This document shows, piece after piece, positions 24,884-31,852 of a stretch of DNA of 59,404 bases. Origin of the DNA: an uncultured Clostridia bacterium (lineage in GTDB: Bacteria; Bacillota; Clostridia; TANB77; CAG-508); NCBI GenBank assembly GCA_934140005.1, contig CAKPBB010000011.1, forward strand, positions 1 to 59,404, read 5' to 3'. A model generated the notes under the pieces. It was not told the DNA's origin. It saw only the letters and a program-made list of their open reading frames with translations, and ran no database searches. A program made the position numbers and the translations under genes. Every line of letters begins with the position of its first letter. The stretch's first letter is position 1.

Positions 24884-26511
24884 TAAAAAATTCAAATTGG
24901 ACTTTTGTGGGCATATATGCAGATGAAGCTATTTCAGGAACTTTAGATTATAAAAGAGCAGACTTTATGAGAATGATACAAGATGGATTAGGAAATAAAT
25001 ATGATATGATTTTAACAAAATCTATATCAAGATTTGCTAGAAATACGGTTGATACATTAAAGTATGTCAGAATTTTAAAAGAGAGAAATATTGCAGTAAT
25101 ATTTGAAGAAGAAAATATAAATACATTAGAAATGTCTGGAGAACTATTGCTAACAATATTGAGTTCGGTTGCACAGCAAGAAAGTGAAAATGTAGCATCA
25201 CACGTTAAATTAGGTTTAAAAATGAAAAAAGAAAGAGGTGAGTTAGTAGGTTTTAATAATTGTTTAGGTTATCATTATGATGCAAAAACAAATCAGCTGA
25301 TTATAAATGAAAAAGAGGCAGATATAGTTAGATTGATTTTTGATTTATATTGTAAAGGATATGGAGCTAATGGTATAGCTAAACAATTAACAAGTTTAAA
25401 AATAAAATCTCCAAAAGGAAAAGATGAATGGAAAGATAGTACTATTCTAGGAATATTAAAAAATGAAAAATACAAAGGTGATGTTTTACAAGAAAAAACA
25501 TTTACTATTGATCCAATTTCACATAAAAGAGTAAAAAATATGGGAGAGGAAGATCAATATTATATAACAGATCATCATAAAGCTATTATATCTGAAGAAA
25601 AATTTAATTTGGTGCAAGAAATAATGAAAGAACGTAGAGGTGTTAGAGCTACTGGACGAAGATTAGGAAATATTGGCAGAAAATTTACAATGAGTAGTAG
25701 GTTAAGATGTGGATTTTGTGGAGAAACACTAGGTAGAAGAAGTTTGTATGTAAATAAAAAACAAACTAAACCTGCTTGGATTTGTATAACATCTGCAAAA
25801 AAGGGAAAAAAATATTGTATGAAAAGTAGAACAATTAAAGAAGAAATAATTGAAAATGCATTTATAGATGCATATAAATTATTGTGCAATAATAAAACAT
25901 TTGTTATAAAATTACTTGATGAAGTTGGAGAAATAATAAATGATAATTCTTGTGAAAATAAAATAAAAAAACTAGAAAATAAAAAATCAGAAATAAAAAT
26001 AAAAAAAGATAAATTAATAGATTTTATGATTGATGGAACAATATCTAAAAGTGATTATGACGAAAGAATAGAAAAATATCAAAAATCAATAGAAAATATA
26101 GATAATAAAATTGAAACATTACAGTCAGAAATAAAAAATGATGAAAGAATAGAGATAGGTATCCAAAAAGTTAGAGAAGTTATTGAAAATGAAAAGATTA
26201 TGGAAGAATTTGATGCTGATATATTCGATGCATTAGTTGACTATGTGATTATAGGTGGCTTTGACGAATCTGGACAAATCGACCCATATATGATAAAATT
26301 TATTTGTAAAAGCAAATTTGCTTTATCTACTAAAGATGATTATAGTAAAGAAAAAATTATGGAAAATGCTTATTTGTCTAAAACAAATAATAAAGTTATT
26401 TTAGATTTTATAAATAGGCAAAGTATATTTTTATATGAAAAAGATGAAAATGGTTTTATGAATAAAAAAATTATAGATCAAATTCGTGTTAGGGTAGAGA
26501 TGGAAATGTAA
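24841..26511 (+). pseudogene. Large serine recombinase lacking its catalytic N-terminus
   Basis: Integrase of the resolvase/invertase large-serine family. Remaining parts: the end of the catalytic domain (IYADEAISGTLDYKRADF ; SRFARNTVDTLKYVRILK ; SSVAQQESENVASHVK), the recombinase domain, the zinc-ribbon domain (CGFCGETLG ... CITSAKKGKKYCMKS) and a coiled coil. Upstream of ATG 24880 the frame still reads YSKEAQKQYYNNM, but the first about 30 residues, including the nucleophilic serine of the usual RVS(T/S) motif, are gone and replaced by Spo0A-like sequence. It lies about 75 bases before the second rumA copy, the usual place for such an integrase. It should be inactive. Confidence 0.85.
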
Positions 26512-26586
26512 TGTTAATTAGTGTTGATATGTTTCACTAATACACTTACAGAAATAGAAAGGTATTGCACTAATTAAGTTATAATG

Positions 26587-26622
26587 CATGTTGAGTGTGT
26601 TACAGCATTGGAATTGAAATAA
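26587..26622. mobile_element. Attachment site, middle (rumA 3' end copy)
   Basis: The sequence encodes HVECVTALELK followed by a stop, i.e. the end of the methyltransferase, without the rest of the gene. It is read as the right end of the first element and the left end of the second. Confidence 0.8.
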
Positions 26623-26728
26623 AACATTAAAAAAATTTAGAAAACTATGTAAAAAAAGAATATTAAATATATAAATTATTTTTATATTTTTATGAAAAAT
26701 TAGTAGAAAAAAGAAGAGGAGAAATAAA

Positions 26729-27283
26729 ATGAATGAAAATTATTTTATAATTCATGGCTCATTTGGAAGTCCATTTGGAAATTGGTTTAGTTGGTTACAT
26801 GATTTTATAGAAGATGATGGAAAGCAAGTGTATGTTCCAAATTTTCCAATTGGAGTAGGATATCAAAATTATGAAAATTGGAGTAAGTTGCTAAAATATT
26901 ATTTAGATTTAAGACTTATAAATGAAAATACAACTATTATAGGACATAGCATAGCACCGATATTTATATCAAAATTTCTAGTTGAAAATAAAGCGAAAGT
27001 TAAAAAGTTAATATTCGTATGTGGCTTTAATAATTATCTAGGAATAAATGAAGAATATGATAATGTTAATGAATCAATGTATTTTGATAACTTAGAAGAT
27101 GTAAAACAATATGCTAATGAGATAATTTGTTTTTATTCGGATAATGATCCATATGTAAGATATGAAGTAGAAAAGGAGTTTGCAGATACAGTTGCAACAG
27201 AACAAGTTTTAATACATAATGGTGGGCATATCAATAGCGAAAGTGGATACGATACATTTGAAGAAATAGTTAGTTACTTATAA
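26729..27283 (+). CDS. RBBP9/YdeN-family alpha/beta hydrolase
   Basis: Small serine hydrolase of 184 residues. The order of motifs fits RBBP9/YdeN: N-terminal FIIHGSFGSP, nucleophile elbow GHSIA (Ser about residue 72), acid in YSDNDPYV and the catalytic histidine in GGHINSESGY. Substrate unknown. AGAGGAG precedes the ATG. It is the first gene of the second element and appears intact, with codon use like the host. Confidence 0.85.
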   Translation: MNENYFIIHGSFGSPFGNWFSWLHDFIEDDGKQVYVPNFPIGVGYQNYENWSKLLKYYLDLRLINENTTIIGHSIAPIFISKFLVENKAKVKKLIFVCGFNNYLGINEEYDNVNESMYFDNLEDVKQYANEIICFYSDNDPYVRYEVEKEFADTVATEQVLIHNGGHINSESGYDTFEEIVSYL

Positions 27284-27329
27284 AGGTCATATTACGAAAA
27301 ATTGCAAATTTTCGTAAACAAGAAAATAG

Positions 27330-27356
27330 AAAATCCCTCTTTGTATGAGGGATTTT
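27330..27356. terminator. Bidirectional terminator hairpin
   Basis: AAATCCCTC/GAGGGATTT (27331-27339 with 27347-27355). On the plus strand it ends the hydrolase gene; on the minus strand it could end the second small RNA unit. Confidence 0.7.
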
Positions 27357-27377
27357 AAGCGTTTATAAACGAACTAA

Positions 27378-27412
27378 CCACATTTAAATGTGCAACATTA
27401 AATGTAATTATA
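27378..27412 (-). repeat. Small-RNA-like direct repeat, unit 2
   Basis: Carries a CCACAT-TTAA-ATGTG hairpin followed by CAACATTAAATGTAATTATA. It is a close copy of 27484-27520 in the same orientation. Read on the minus strand it begins with TATAAT and leads into the hairpin at 27331-27355. Confidence 0.55.
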
Positions 27413-27439
27413 GTGTATGCAAATAAAGAAATATTATTA

Positions 27440-27513
27440 CAAAAAGCAAAGACTAGGTTAACCTAGTCTTTGAAAAACAACTTCCACATCTTTCGATGTG
27501 CAACTCTAAATGT
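27440..27513 (-). ncRNA. Putative 70-nt RNA on the minus strand
   Basis: A consensus promoter (27520-27548, minus) would start a transcript near 27513. It reads through a small GCACAT/ATGTGG hairpin and ends at a perfect 12-bp terminator hairpin (27448-27459 with 27460-27471) followed by GCTTTTT. There is no ORF of useful length. A second, similar unit lies at 27330-27412. Confidence 0.5.
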
Positions 27514-27520
27514 AATTATA
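27484..27520 (-). repeat. Small-RNA-like direct repeat, unit 1
   Basis: CCACAT-CTTTCG-ATGTG hairpin followed by CAACTCTAAATGTAATTATA. It matches 27378-27412 at most positions. Confidence 0.55.
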
Positions 27521-27548
27521 TTATAAGATATTTTTGGGTGAGAGTCAA
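27520..27548 (-). promoter_or_regulatory. Minus-strand promoter of the small RNA
   Basis: On the minus strand: TTGACT (27548-27543), 17-base spacer, TATAAT (27525-27520). It sits between the MazF-like gene and the repeat units, pointing away from the toxin gene in the same direction. Confidence 0.65.
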
Positions 27549-27562
27549 GATATTTACTGAAA

Positions 27563-28129
27563 TTAATCTTCAAAAGTGTAATATTTTTTTAACAATACTA
27601 AAATATTTGAATAGTCATATTCAGATAGATGAGCTATTTTTTTATTATGGAAAAATGGTTCTCTTAATCTTTTATAACTAAAATTAGCCATAGATTCTAA
27701 TTTTGCAGTACTACAAGGTAATCCAGTTATATCATAATGAAAATAATATTTATCACTGTGACATTTACTACTTAAAGGTATTACTGTCCACATTTTTTTA
27801 TCAGCAGAAGAACGCCATAATATGGCAGGTCTTAATTTTCTTAATTCCGAACCAACATTTTGTCCAAAATCAACCCAACATATAGAGCCAGGTTTTAAAA
27901 TAGAAGTTTTTGAGTTATTATCGTTTAATAATAATTTATCATAACACCATTTTAAATATTTGATTTTTTCGATATTTTTATAATCAATTTCTTTACTTAG
28001 TTTTTGAATTAAGGATTCTTTTAAAAGCTTTAAAACACAATAAAAATCTTTATTATTTAATTTTAAAAATTTACCTTTAACATAAACTAATCCGTTTAAT
28101 ATTTTGTTTAGTATATTCTTGCAAATCAT
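27563..28129 (-). CDS. MazF/PemK-like toxin domain protein
   Basis: About 188 residues. The first half is helical and lysine rich. The second half (from about residue 83) is an SH3-like PemK/MazF domain: LKPGSICWVDFGQNVGSELR, RPAILWRSS, MWTVIPLSSK and a strand LPCSTAKLESMANF. MazF proteins are sequence-specific mRNA endonucleases. The arginine in KLRPAI and the following Ser/Thr residues match the family. The N-terminal extension is unusual. The first codons overlap the end of the next gene upstream (28077-28298) by 53 bases. No MazE-like antitoxin is recognised. Confidence 0.7.
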   Translation of the reverse strand: MICKNILNKILNGLVYVKGKFLKLNNKDFYCVLKLLKESLIQKLSKEIDYKNIEKIKYLKWCYDKLLLNDNNSKTSILKPGSICWVDFGQNVGSELRKLRPAILWRSSADKKMWTVIPLSSKCHSDKYYFHYDITGLPCSTAKLESMANFSYKRLREPFFHNKKIAHLSEYDYSNILVLLKKYYTFED

Positions 28130-28298
28130 TTATATCAATAAATCTATTTATAGATTCTATGTATGTTAGATTATCTGATTCAGCAGTATTAACTGTTAGT
28201 CCTACATAATGATTTTCAGAGATATTGTATATAATTAAAACATGCTTCCTTATATTATTTTCAATTACTTCATAAATATTTTGAGAATATATATCCAA
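28077..28298 (-). CDS. Small hypothetical protein upstream of the MazF-like gene
   Basis: 73 residues from a TTG at 28298 with AGGAGG upstream on the minus strand; ATG 28322 lies before the ribosome site and is unlikely. The sequence (HVLIIYNISENHYVGLTVNTAESD) has alternating hydrophobic residues like the second strand region of PemK-type folds, but no full domain. It overlaps the MazF-like gene, so it could be its antitoxin or a split-off part of a longer toxin. Confidence 0.45.
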   Translation of the reverse strand: MDIYSQNIYEVIENNIRKHVLIIYNISENHYVGLTVNTAESDNLTYIESINRFIDINDLQEYTKQNIKRISLC

Positions 28299-28481
28299 AT
28301 TAAAACCTCCTAATATAAACACTGTAACTTATATAATTTTTATATATAAGCTACATGCTCAATCATAAACTGCTTATAAAATAAGCCTTCTTGAACCTTC
28401 TATTTAACAGAAAAGTTCTTTATTATAATACTACATTTTTATATAAAAAACAACACATTTGTTCTCTGAATGTAAAATTAT

Positions 28482-28510
28482 TTGACAAAAATATTTTACA
28501 AGAATATAAT
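28482..28510 (+). promoter_or_regulatory. Consensus promoter left in the second element
   Basis: TTGACA at 28482-28487, exactly 17 bases, TATAAT at 28505-28510. Downstream there is only the recombinase remnant, so it probably drove a gene now deleted. The 28323-28590 region otherwise holds AT-rich sequence without a clear gene. Confidence 0.65.
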
Positions 28511-28607
28511 TTAAGCCATATAGGTATTTAAAAAATTTATCTTTTGATGTATAACATACGCATAAAGATTCTCTAAACTTGAGAAAGAGAGGTTAATTTT
28601 GAAAGTA

Positions 28608-28965
28608 CAAGATTAAGTGCAATGTCACAACAAGAAAGCGAAAATATTTCTTCGCATGTAAAATTAGGCTTGCAGATGAAACTAAAAACAAAGTTAAAAC
28701 ATTATTTAAGGACAATGAAATTATGCCAAATTTTGATAAAGATGTCTTTGAATTAATGATAGAAAAAGTTATAATAGGAGAAAAAGGTAGCAAAGGAAAA
28801 GCAAATCAAAGAGTAATAACTTTTATCCTAAAAAGTGGCAACGAAATTAAGTGCGAAGAAGATAACAAGAATTCTGTTGTAAAAAAATTTGACAAAAGCA
28901 AGAATCAACAGTCATCATACGAGGCTCACGAAAACTATTTACAGAAGGTGTACAAGCCACGTTGA
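28608..28965 (+). pseudogene. Remnant of a second large serine recombinase
   Basis: Two pieces of an integrase related to the one at 24841-26511. SAMSQQESENISSHVKLGLQM (28614-28676) matches its SSVAQQESENVASHVKLGLKM region. After a large internal deletion with a frame change, the C-terminal part follows (NFDKDVFELMIEKVIIGE, to be compared with EFDADIFDALVDYVIIGG). It ends at 28965, overlapping the third rumA-end copy. Confidence 0.8.
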
Positions 28966-28993
28966 ATGTGTTACAGTATTGGAATTAAAATAA
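28958..28993. mobile_element. Attachment site, right (rumA 3' end copy)
   Basis: The sequence encodes HVECVTVLELK and a stop, the third copy of the methyltransferase ending. The preceding TACAAGCC also matches the rumA gene (CACAAGCC). It marks the outer right boundary of the tandem elements. Confidence 0.8.
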
Positions 28994-29038
28994 GGGATGG
29001 AAAATTTGGTTAAAAGATGATAATTAAAAAGGTGGATT

Positions 29039-29371
29039 ATGAGAGATTATTATAGATGGTGTGTAGAATTACAGAATAATTGGAAAAAGAAGAAAGTACA
29101 AAATATAGTTAACTTATTTGATGAAAATGTGGAATATTATGAAACTCCTACAGAAAGGATAAACACTATAGAAGAAATTAGAAAAATGTGGGAAGAGATA
29201 GAAGGACAGAACATAAGTGATATTGAGTTCAATATACTATGTGAAAATGATGAATGTTGTATTGTTAACTTTGTTTTAAAAGATACAATATCATATGACA
29301 TGATATATCAAATAAAATTGAATGATAATAACAAATGTGTATTTTTAAAACAATGGTATATGGAGGTATAA
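29039..29371 (+). CDS. NTF2/SnoaL-like protein
   Basis: 110 residues with the NTF2-like pattern: an N-terminal helix pair, WKKKKVQNIVNLFDENVEYYETP, TIEEIRKMWEEI and a run of beta strands ending FLKQWYME. These cone-shaped folds serve as small-molecule isomerases, lyases or binding proteins; the ligand cannot be told. AAGGTGG precedes the ATG. It is the first gene outside the integrated elements and begins a same-strand cluster to 31313. Confidence 0.65.
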   Translation: MRDYYRWCVELQNNWKKKKVQNIVNLFDENVEYYETPTERINTIEEIRKMWEEIEGQNISDIEFNILCENDECCIVNFVLKDTISYDMIYQIKLNDNNKCVFLKQWYMEV

Positions 29372-29391
29372 AATGATTTTTGAGGTGCAAT

Positions 29392-30141
29392 ATGTATAAT
29401 AGAGATGAAATACTAAAAAAAGTAGACATTTTGTATAATATGTGGAAAAAAGGTTGTCTTGGCGGTGAAGTTATGCCAGAAGATGCAAATCCGCATTTAG
29501 AAAAATCTTCAAAAGAAAACTATATTTATTTTACATTACCAATGGCATTAAACTATCAAAGGAATTCATATAAATTATGGGAAAGTGCTTTGAGTACATA
29601 TAATGATAAAGAAACTAATTTTGTATTTAATCCTAAAGTATGTTTAGATAAGACTTTTGAAGAGGTACAATATGCACTTGTAAAATATAAAATAGCATTA
29701 CAAAAACAAAAGCAAACTGAAATATGGATATCTTTATGTAAAACATTTGTAGAATTATATGCTGGAGATATTAGAAATTTATTTGATTCATTAGATAATG
29801 ACATTGATAAGATAAAAAATTTTATACAAAAAGAAAATAAGAAGAAATTTCCATATTTATCTGGAACAAAAATATGTAATTATTGGTTATATGTGATATA
29901 TCAATATACAGACAGAAAATATAAGAATATTGATAAATTAACGGTTGCACCAGATACACATGTAATACAAGCAACACATAAATTAGGTTTGATAACTGAT
30001 GAAGAATTAAATAAAAGTGATGTACAACTTATAGTAGTTGACAGATGGAATGAAATATTTAAAGATACTAAGTATAAACCTATTGATATACATACACCAC
30101 TTTGGTTGTGGAGTAGAAATGGTTTTAAGGAGATTGAATAA
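29392..30141 (+). CDS. Divergent HhH-GPD (DNA-glycosylase-like) protein
   Basis: 249 residues. The C-terminal half resembles the helix-hairpin-helix GPD fold: FPYLSGTKICNYWLYVI stands where endonuclease III-type enzymes have LPGVGRKTANVVL, and VAPDTHVIQATHKLG matches the following VDTHVxRVxxRLG with the conserved aspartate. The lysine used by bifunctional glycosylases is not clearly at its place and no 4Fe-4S cysteines follow. The N-terminal 130 residues are helical and unassigned. GAGGTG (29382-29387) supports ATG 29392. The gene ends 1 base before the ITPase start codon region, so the two are surely co-transcribed, which fits a role in DNA or nucleotide repair. Confidence 0.5.
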   Translation: MYNRDEILKKVDILYNMWKKGCLGGEVMPEDANPHLEKSSKENYIYFTLPMALNYQRNSYKLWESALSTYNDKETNFVFNPKVCLDKTFEEVQYALVKYKIALQKQKQTEIWISLCKTFVELYAGDIRNLFDSLDNDIDKIKNFIQKENKKKFPYLSGTKICNYWLYVIYQYTDRKYKNIDKLTVAPDTHVIQATHKLGLITDEELNKSDVQLIVVDRWNEIFKDTKYKPIDIHTPLWLWSRNGFKEIE

Positions 30142-30142
30142 A

Positions 30143-30754
30143 ATGAAAGTATTATTTGCGACAACAAATCCAGCAAAAGTAAAAAAATATGCAGAAAAGT
30201 TAAAAGAGAAGAATATAGAAGTATTAACTATTAAAGATTTAGGAATAAATTTAAAGCCAGAAGAAACAGGAAAAAATGCCATAGAAAATGCTTATATAAA
30301 AGCAAAAGCCTATTATGATAAAACAAAAATTACAACTATAGGTATGGACAATAATTTGTATATAGAAGAGTTACCAGAGGAAAAGCAACCAGGAACTCAT
30401 GTAAGAAGAATAAATGGAAAAGAACTAAATGATGATGAAATGATTGAATATTATTGCAACTTAGTTAAAGAATATGGTGGAAAACTGACAGCTAAATGGG
30501 TATATGGAATGGTAATATATAATGGAAAAGAATCAAAGGAATATAGTTGGAGTAAAAGCCATTTCTATTTTGTAGATAAACCTTGTGAAAAAAGAAATGT
30601 AGGTTATCCATTAGACTCTATTTCAATTATGCCAGAATGCAACAAATATTTTGTTGAGCTAACTGAAGAAGATAAAAATAAAGAAAATTATAGAGAAGAT
30701 GATGTTATTGACTTTATAGTAAATAGTGTAGTAGATAATAGTAATATGATGTGA
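30143..30754 (+). CDS. Non-canonical purine NTP pyrophosphatase, RdgB/HAM1-like
   Basis: 203 residues. The N-terminal MKVLFATTNPAKVKKYAEKL is the family's nucleotide-binding start (FATxNxxKxxE). ETGKNAIENAYIKAKAYYD and GMDNNLYIEEL match the central substrate site (usually ADDSGL, here MDNNL). The reaction in the family is hydrolysis of ITP, dITP or XTP to the monophosphate and PPi, preventing their use in DNA or RNA. The substituted residues suggest a subgroup, perhaps with another substrate. AAGGAG in the end of the previous gene supports ATG 30143. Confidence 0.75.
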   Translation: MKVLFATTNPAKVKKYAEKLKEKNIEVLTIKDLGINLKPEETGKNAIENAYIKAKAYYDKTKITTIGMDNNLYIEELPEEKQPGTHVRRINGKELNDDEMIEYYCNLVKEYGGKLTAKWVYGMVIYNGKESKEYSWSKSHFYFVDKPCEKRNVGYPLDSISIMPECNKYFVELTEEDKNKENYREDDVIDFIVNSVVDNSNMM

Positions 30755-30764
30755 AATTTTATAT

Positions 30765-30830
30765 ATGGCTAATGTTGATTCAACAATTTATAATGAGGAT
30801 GGGTATGTAATTGCTAATTATAAGTTTTAG
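30765..30830 (+). other. 21-codon fragment
   Basis: ATG GCT AAT ... TAG encodes MANVDSTIYNEDGYVIANYK plus F. No ribosome site is evident. It looks like the leftover end of a lost gene between the ITPase and Nudix genes. Confidence 0.25.
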
Positions 30831-30866
30831 TAATTTATGAAGATAATTAAAAATAGGAGGATAAAA

Positions 30867-31313
30867 ATGGTTATTATAGCAGGTTGTTTAATAATAAAAA
30901 ATGAAAAAATATTGATGGTAAAAGAAGCTAAAAAGCAGTGCTATGGACAATGGAATTGTCCTGCTGGACATGTAGAAGAAAAAGAGCTAATAACAGATGC
31001 TGCAATTAGAGAAGCCTATGAGGAAACTGGATGTAAAGTAAAATTAACAGGAGTATTGCCAATAAGTACGGTAATATTAAAAAACGGAGAAACAGCAGTA
31101 ATGGTAAGATTTACAGCAGATGTGATAGAAGAAAATATCAAATTTGATACAAAAGAAATATTAGATGTAAAGTGGCTTGATTTAAAAGATGTAAAAAAGA
31201 TGAGTAATGAACAATTAAGAGGATATGATACATTTTTTCAAGAATTAAAGGATATTGAAGATAAAAAAATATATCCAGTAGATATTTTTGATAGTAAAAA
31301 GTATATTAGATAA
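30867..31313 (+). CDS. Nudix hydrolase
   Basis: 148 residues with a complete Nudix box: GHVEEKELITDAAIREAYEE followed by TGC (pattern Gx5Ex7REUxEExGU). It starts with VIIAGCLIIKNEKILMV, typical for MutT-like enzymes, and has a C-terminal tail with EILDVKWLDLKDV. The family cleaves nucleoside diphosphates linked to other groups; the exact substrate is open. AGGAGG at 30855-30860 fixes the start. With the ITPase-like gene next to it, a role in cleaning the nucleotide pool is plausible. Confidence 0.85.
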   Translation: MVIIAGCLIIKNEKILMVKEAKKQCYGQWNCPAGHVEEKELITDAAIREAYEETGCKVKLTGVLPISTVILKNGETAVMVRFTADVIEENIKFDTKEILDVKWLDLKDVKKMSNEQLRGYDTFFQELKDIEDKKIYPVDIFDSKKYIR

Positions 31314-31322
31314 ATATTTCAA

Positions 31323-31354
31323 ATAAAAACTCGCCGTTCGAAGTGAACGACGAG
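31323..31354 (-). terminator. Terminator of the 31408 cassette
   Basis: Minus strand: CTCG-CGTTC/GAACG-CGAG stem with small bulges (31330-31339 with 31345-31354) followed by TTTTTATTT. It lies 10 bases behind the opposing Nudix gene. Confidence 0.8.
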
Positions 31355-31378
31355 AAAAATGTTTCAACTAGATAGTAT

Positions 31379-31386
31379 CACACTTT
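31379..31386 (-). repeat. 3'-trailer arm of the 31408 cassette
   Basis: CACACTTT (plus strand), inverse of AAAGTGTG at 31638-31645; three further pairs form beyond one mismatch. Confidence 0.45.
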
Positions 31387-31407
31387 TTTTATGAGCTGGA
31401 TAAGGCG

Positions 31408-31608
31408 TTAATCTTTGAAATAATCCGCCAAATCGCTCTGCGACAGACTGTCGATGCCGTTAGCCTCAAGCAAGTTGAAAGTTTCAACTTTGCGTTTGGA
31501 AGAAGCATCAACTGTGGCTTGAGAAGCAGAAGCAGATTGCGTCTTTGCTTTTTCTCTAGCTATCCGTGCCTGCTGAGAGCAATACTTAAAATGTTCAAAC
31601 CAACTCAT
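31408..31608 (-). CDS. 66-residue hypothetical protein, atypical composition
   Basis: Unrecognised small protein. It is helical, with an N-terminal aromatic segment (MSWFEHFKYCSQQ), an Ala/Ser/Gln-rich middle and an acidic end (SQSDLADYFKD). The start at 31608 has GGAGG 8 bases upstream on the minus strand; an upstream ATG at 31662 lies in the leader. Codon use (GCC, CGG, TCG, GCG) contrasts with neighbours. One in-frame CGG at codon 15. It stands alone with its own TATAAT (about 31671-31676, minus) and terminator, and points against the flanking genes. Confidence 0.55.
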   Translation of the reverse strand: MSWFEHFKYCSQQARIAREKAKTQSASASQATVDASSKRKVETFNLLEANGIDSLSQSDLADYFKD

Positions 31609-31637
31609 GTGTTTACCTCCTGGACTGTTGTCCAAAC

Positions 31638-31645
31638 AAAGTGTG
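31638..31645 (-). repeat. 5'-leader arm of the 31408 cassette
   Basis: AAAGTGTG (plus strand), inverse of 31379-31386. Next to it the leader carries a small hairpin TGGAC-AACA-GTCCA just before the ribosome site. Its ACTGTTGTCC (plus strand) also matches the cassette B trailer in inverse. Confidence 0.45.
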
Positions 31646-31852
31646 TAAAAAAGCGAACTCAATTATTATATAACAATTATGTTAATTTGTCAAATGTAAA
31701 ATTAACATAATATCAAAAAACGAAATTAATTATAAGTATATAATAATTAATTCAATTTTAAATCTGATATTGACTAACTAAAAAATTAAGGTGATAATAA
31801 AATATATAAACATTTATGAAGGGAATATAGTTATTAACTATATAAATGTAAA

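Larger units (their letters stand above)
16483..28957. mobile_element. Two tandem decayed integrative elements in the rumA 3' end
   Basis: The region lies between three partial copies of the methyltransferase 3' end, giving a first element (about 16483-26600, 10 kb) and a second (about 26619-28957, 2.3 kb). Each ends with a large-serine-recombinase gene or remnant next to its right attachment copy. Cargo is typical of Tn1549-like integrative conjugative elements: parA, parB, CHAP hydrolase, RNA polymerase alpha-CTD-like protein, sigma factors and a response regulator. No relaxase, coupling protein or VirB4 gene is left. Fusions, internal deletions and frameshifts show heavy decay, so the elements are probably immobile. 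Confidence 0.75.

Noticed and set aside
27370..27525. CRISPR array formed by the two direct repeats
   Set aside because: Only two units, about 106 bases apart, with a terminator hairpin in between; no spacer structure and no cas genes.
30038..30142. N-terminal extension of the ITPase-like gene from 30038
   Set aside because: It overlaps the preceding gene by about 100 bases, and the family start MKVLFATTNP with a ribosome site is at 30143.
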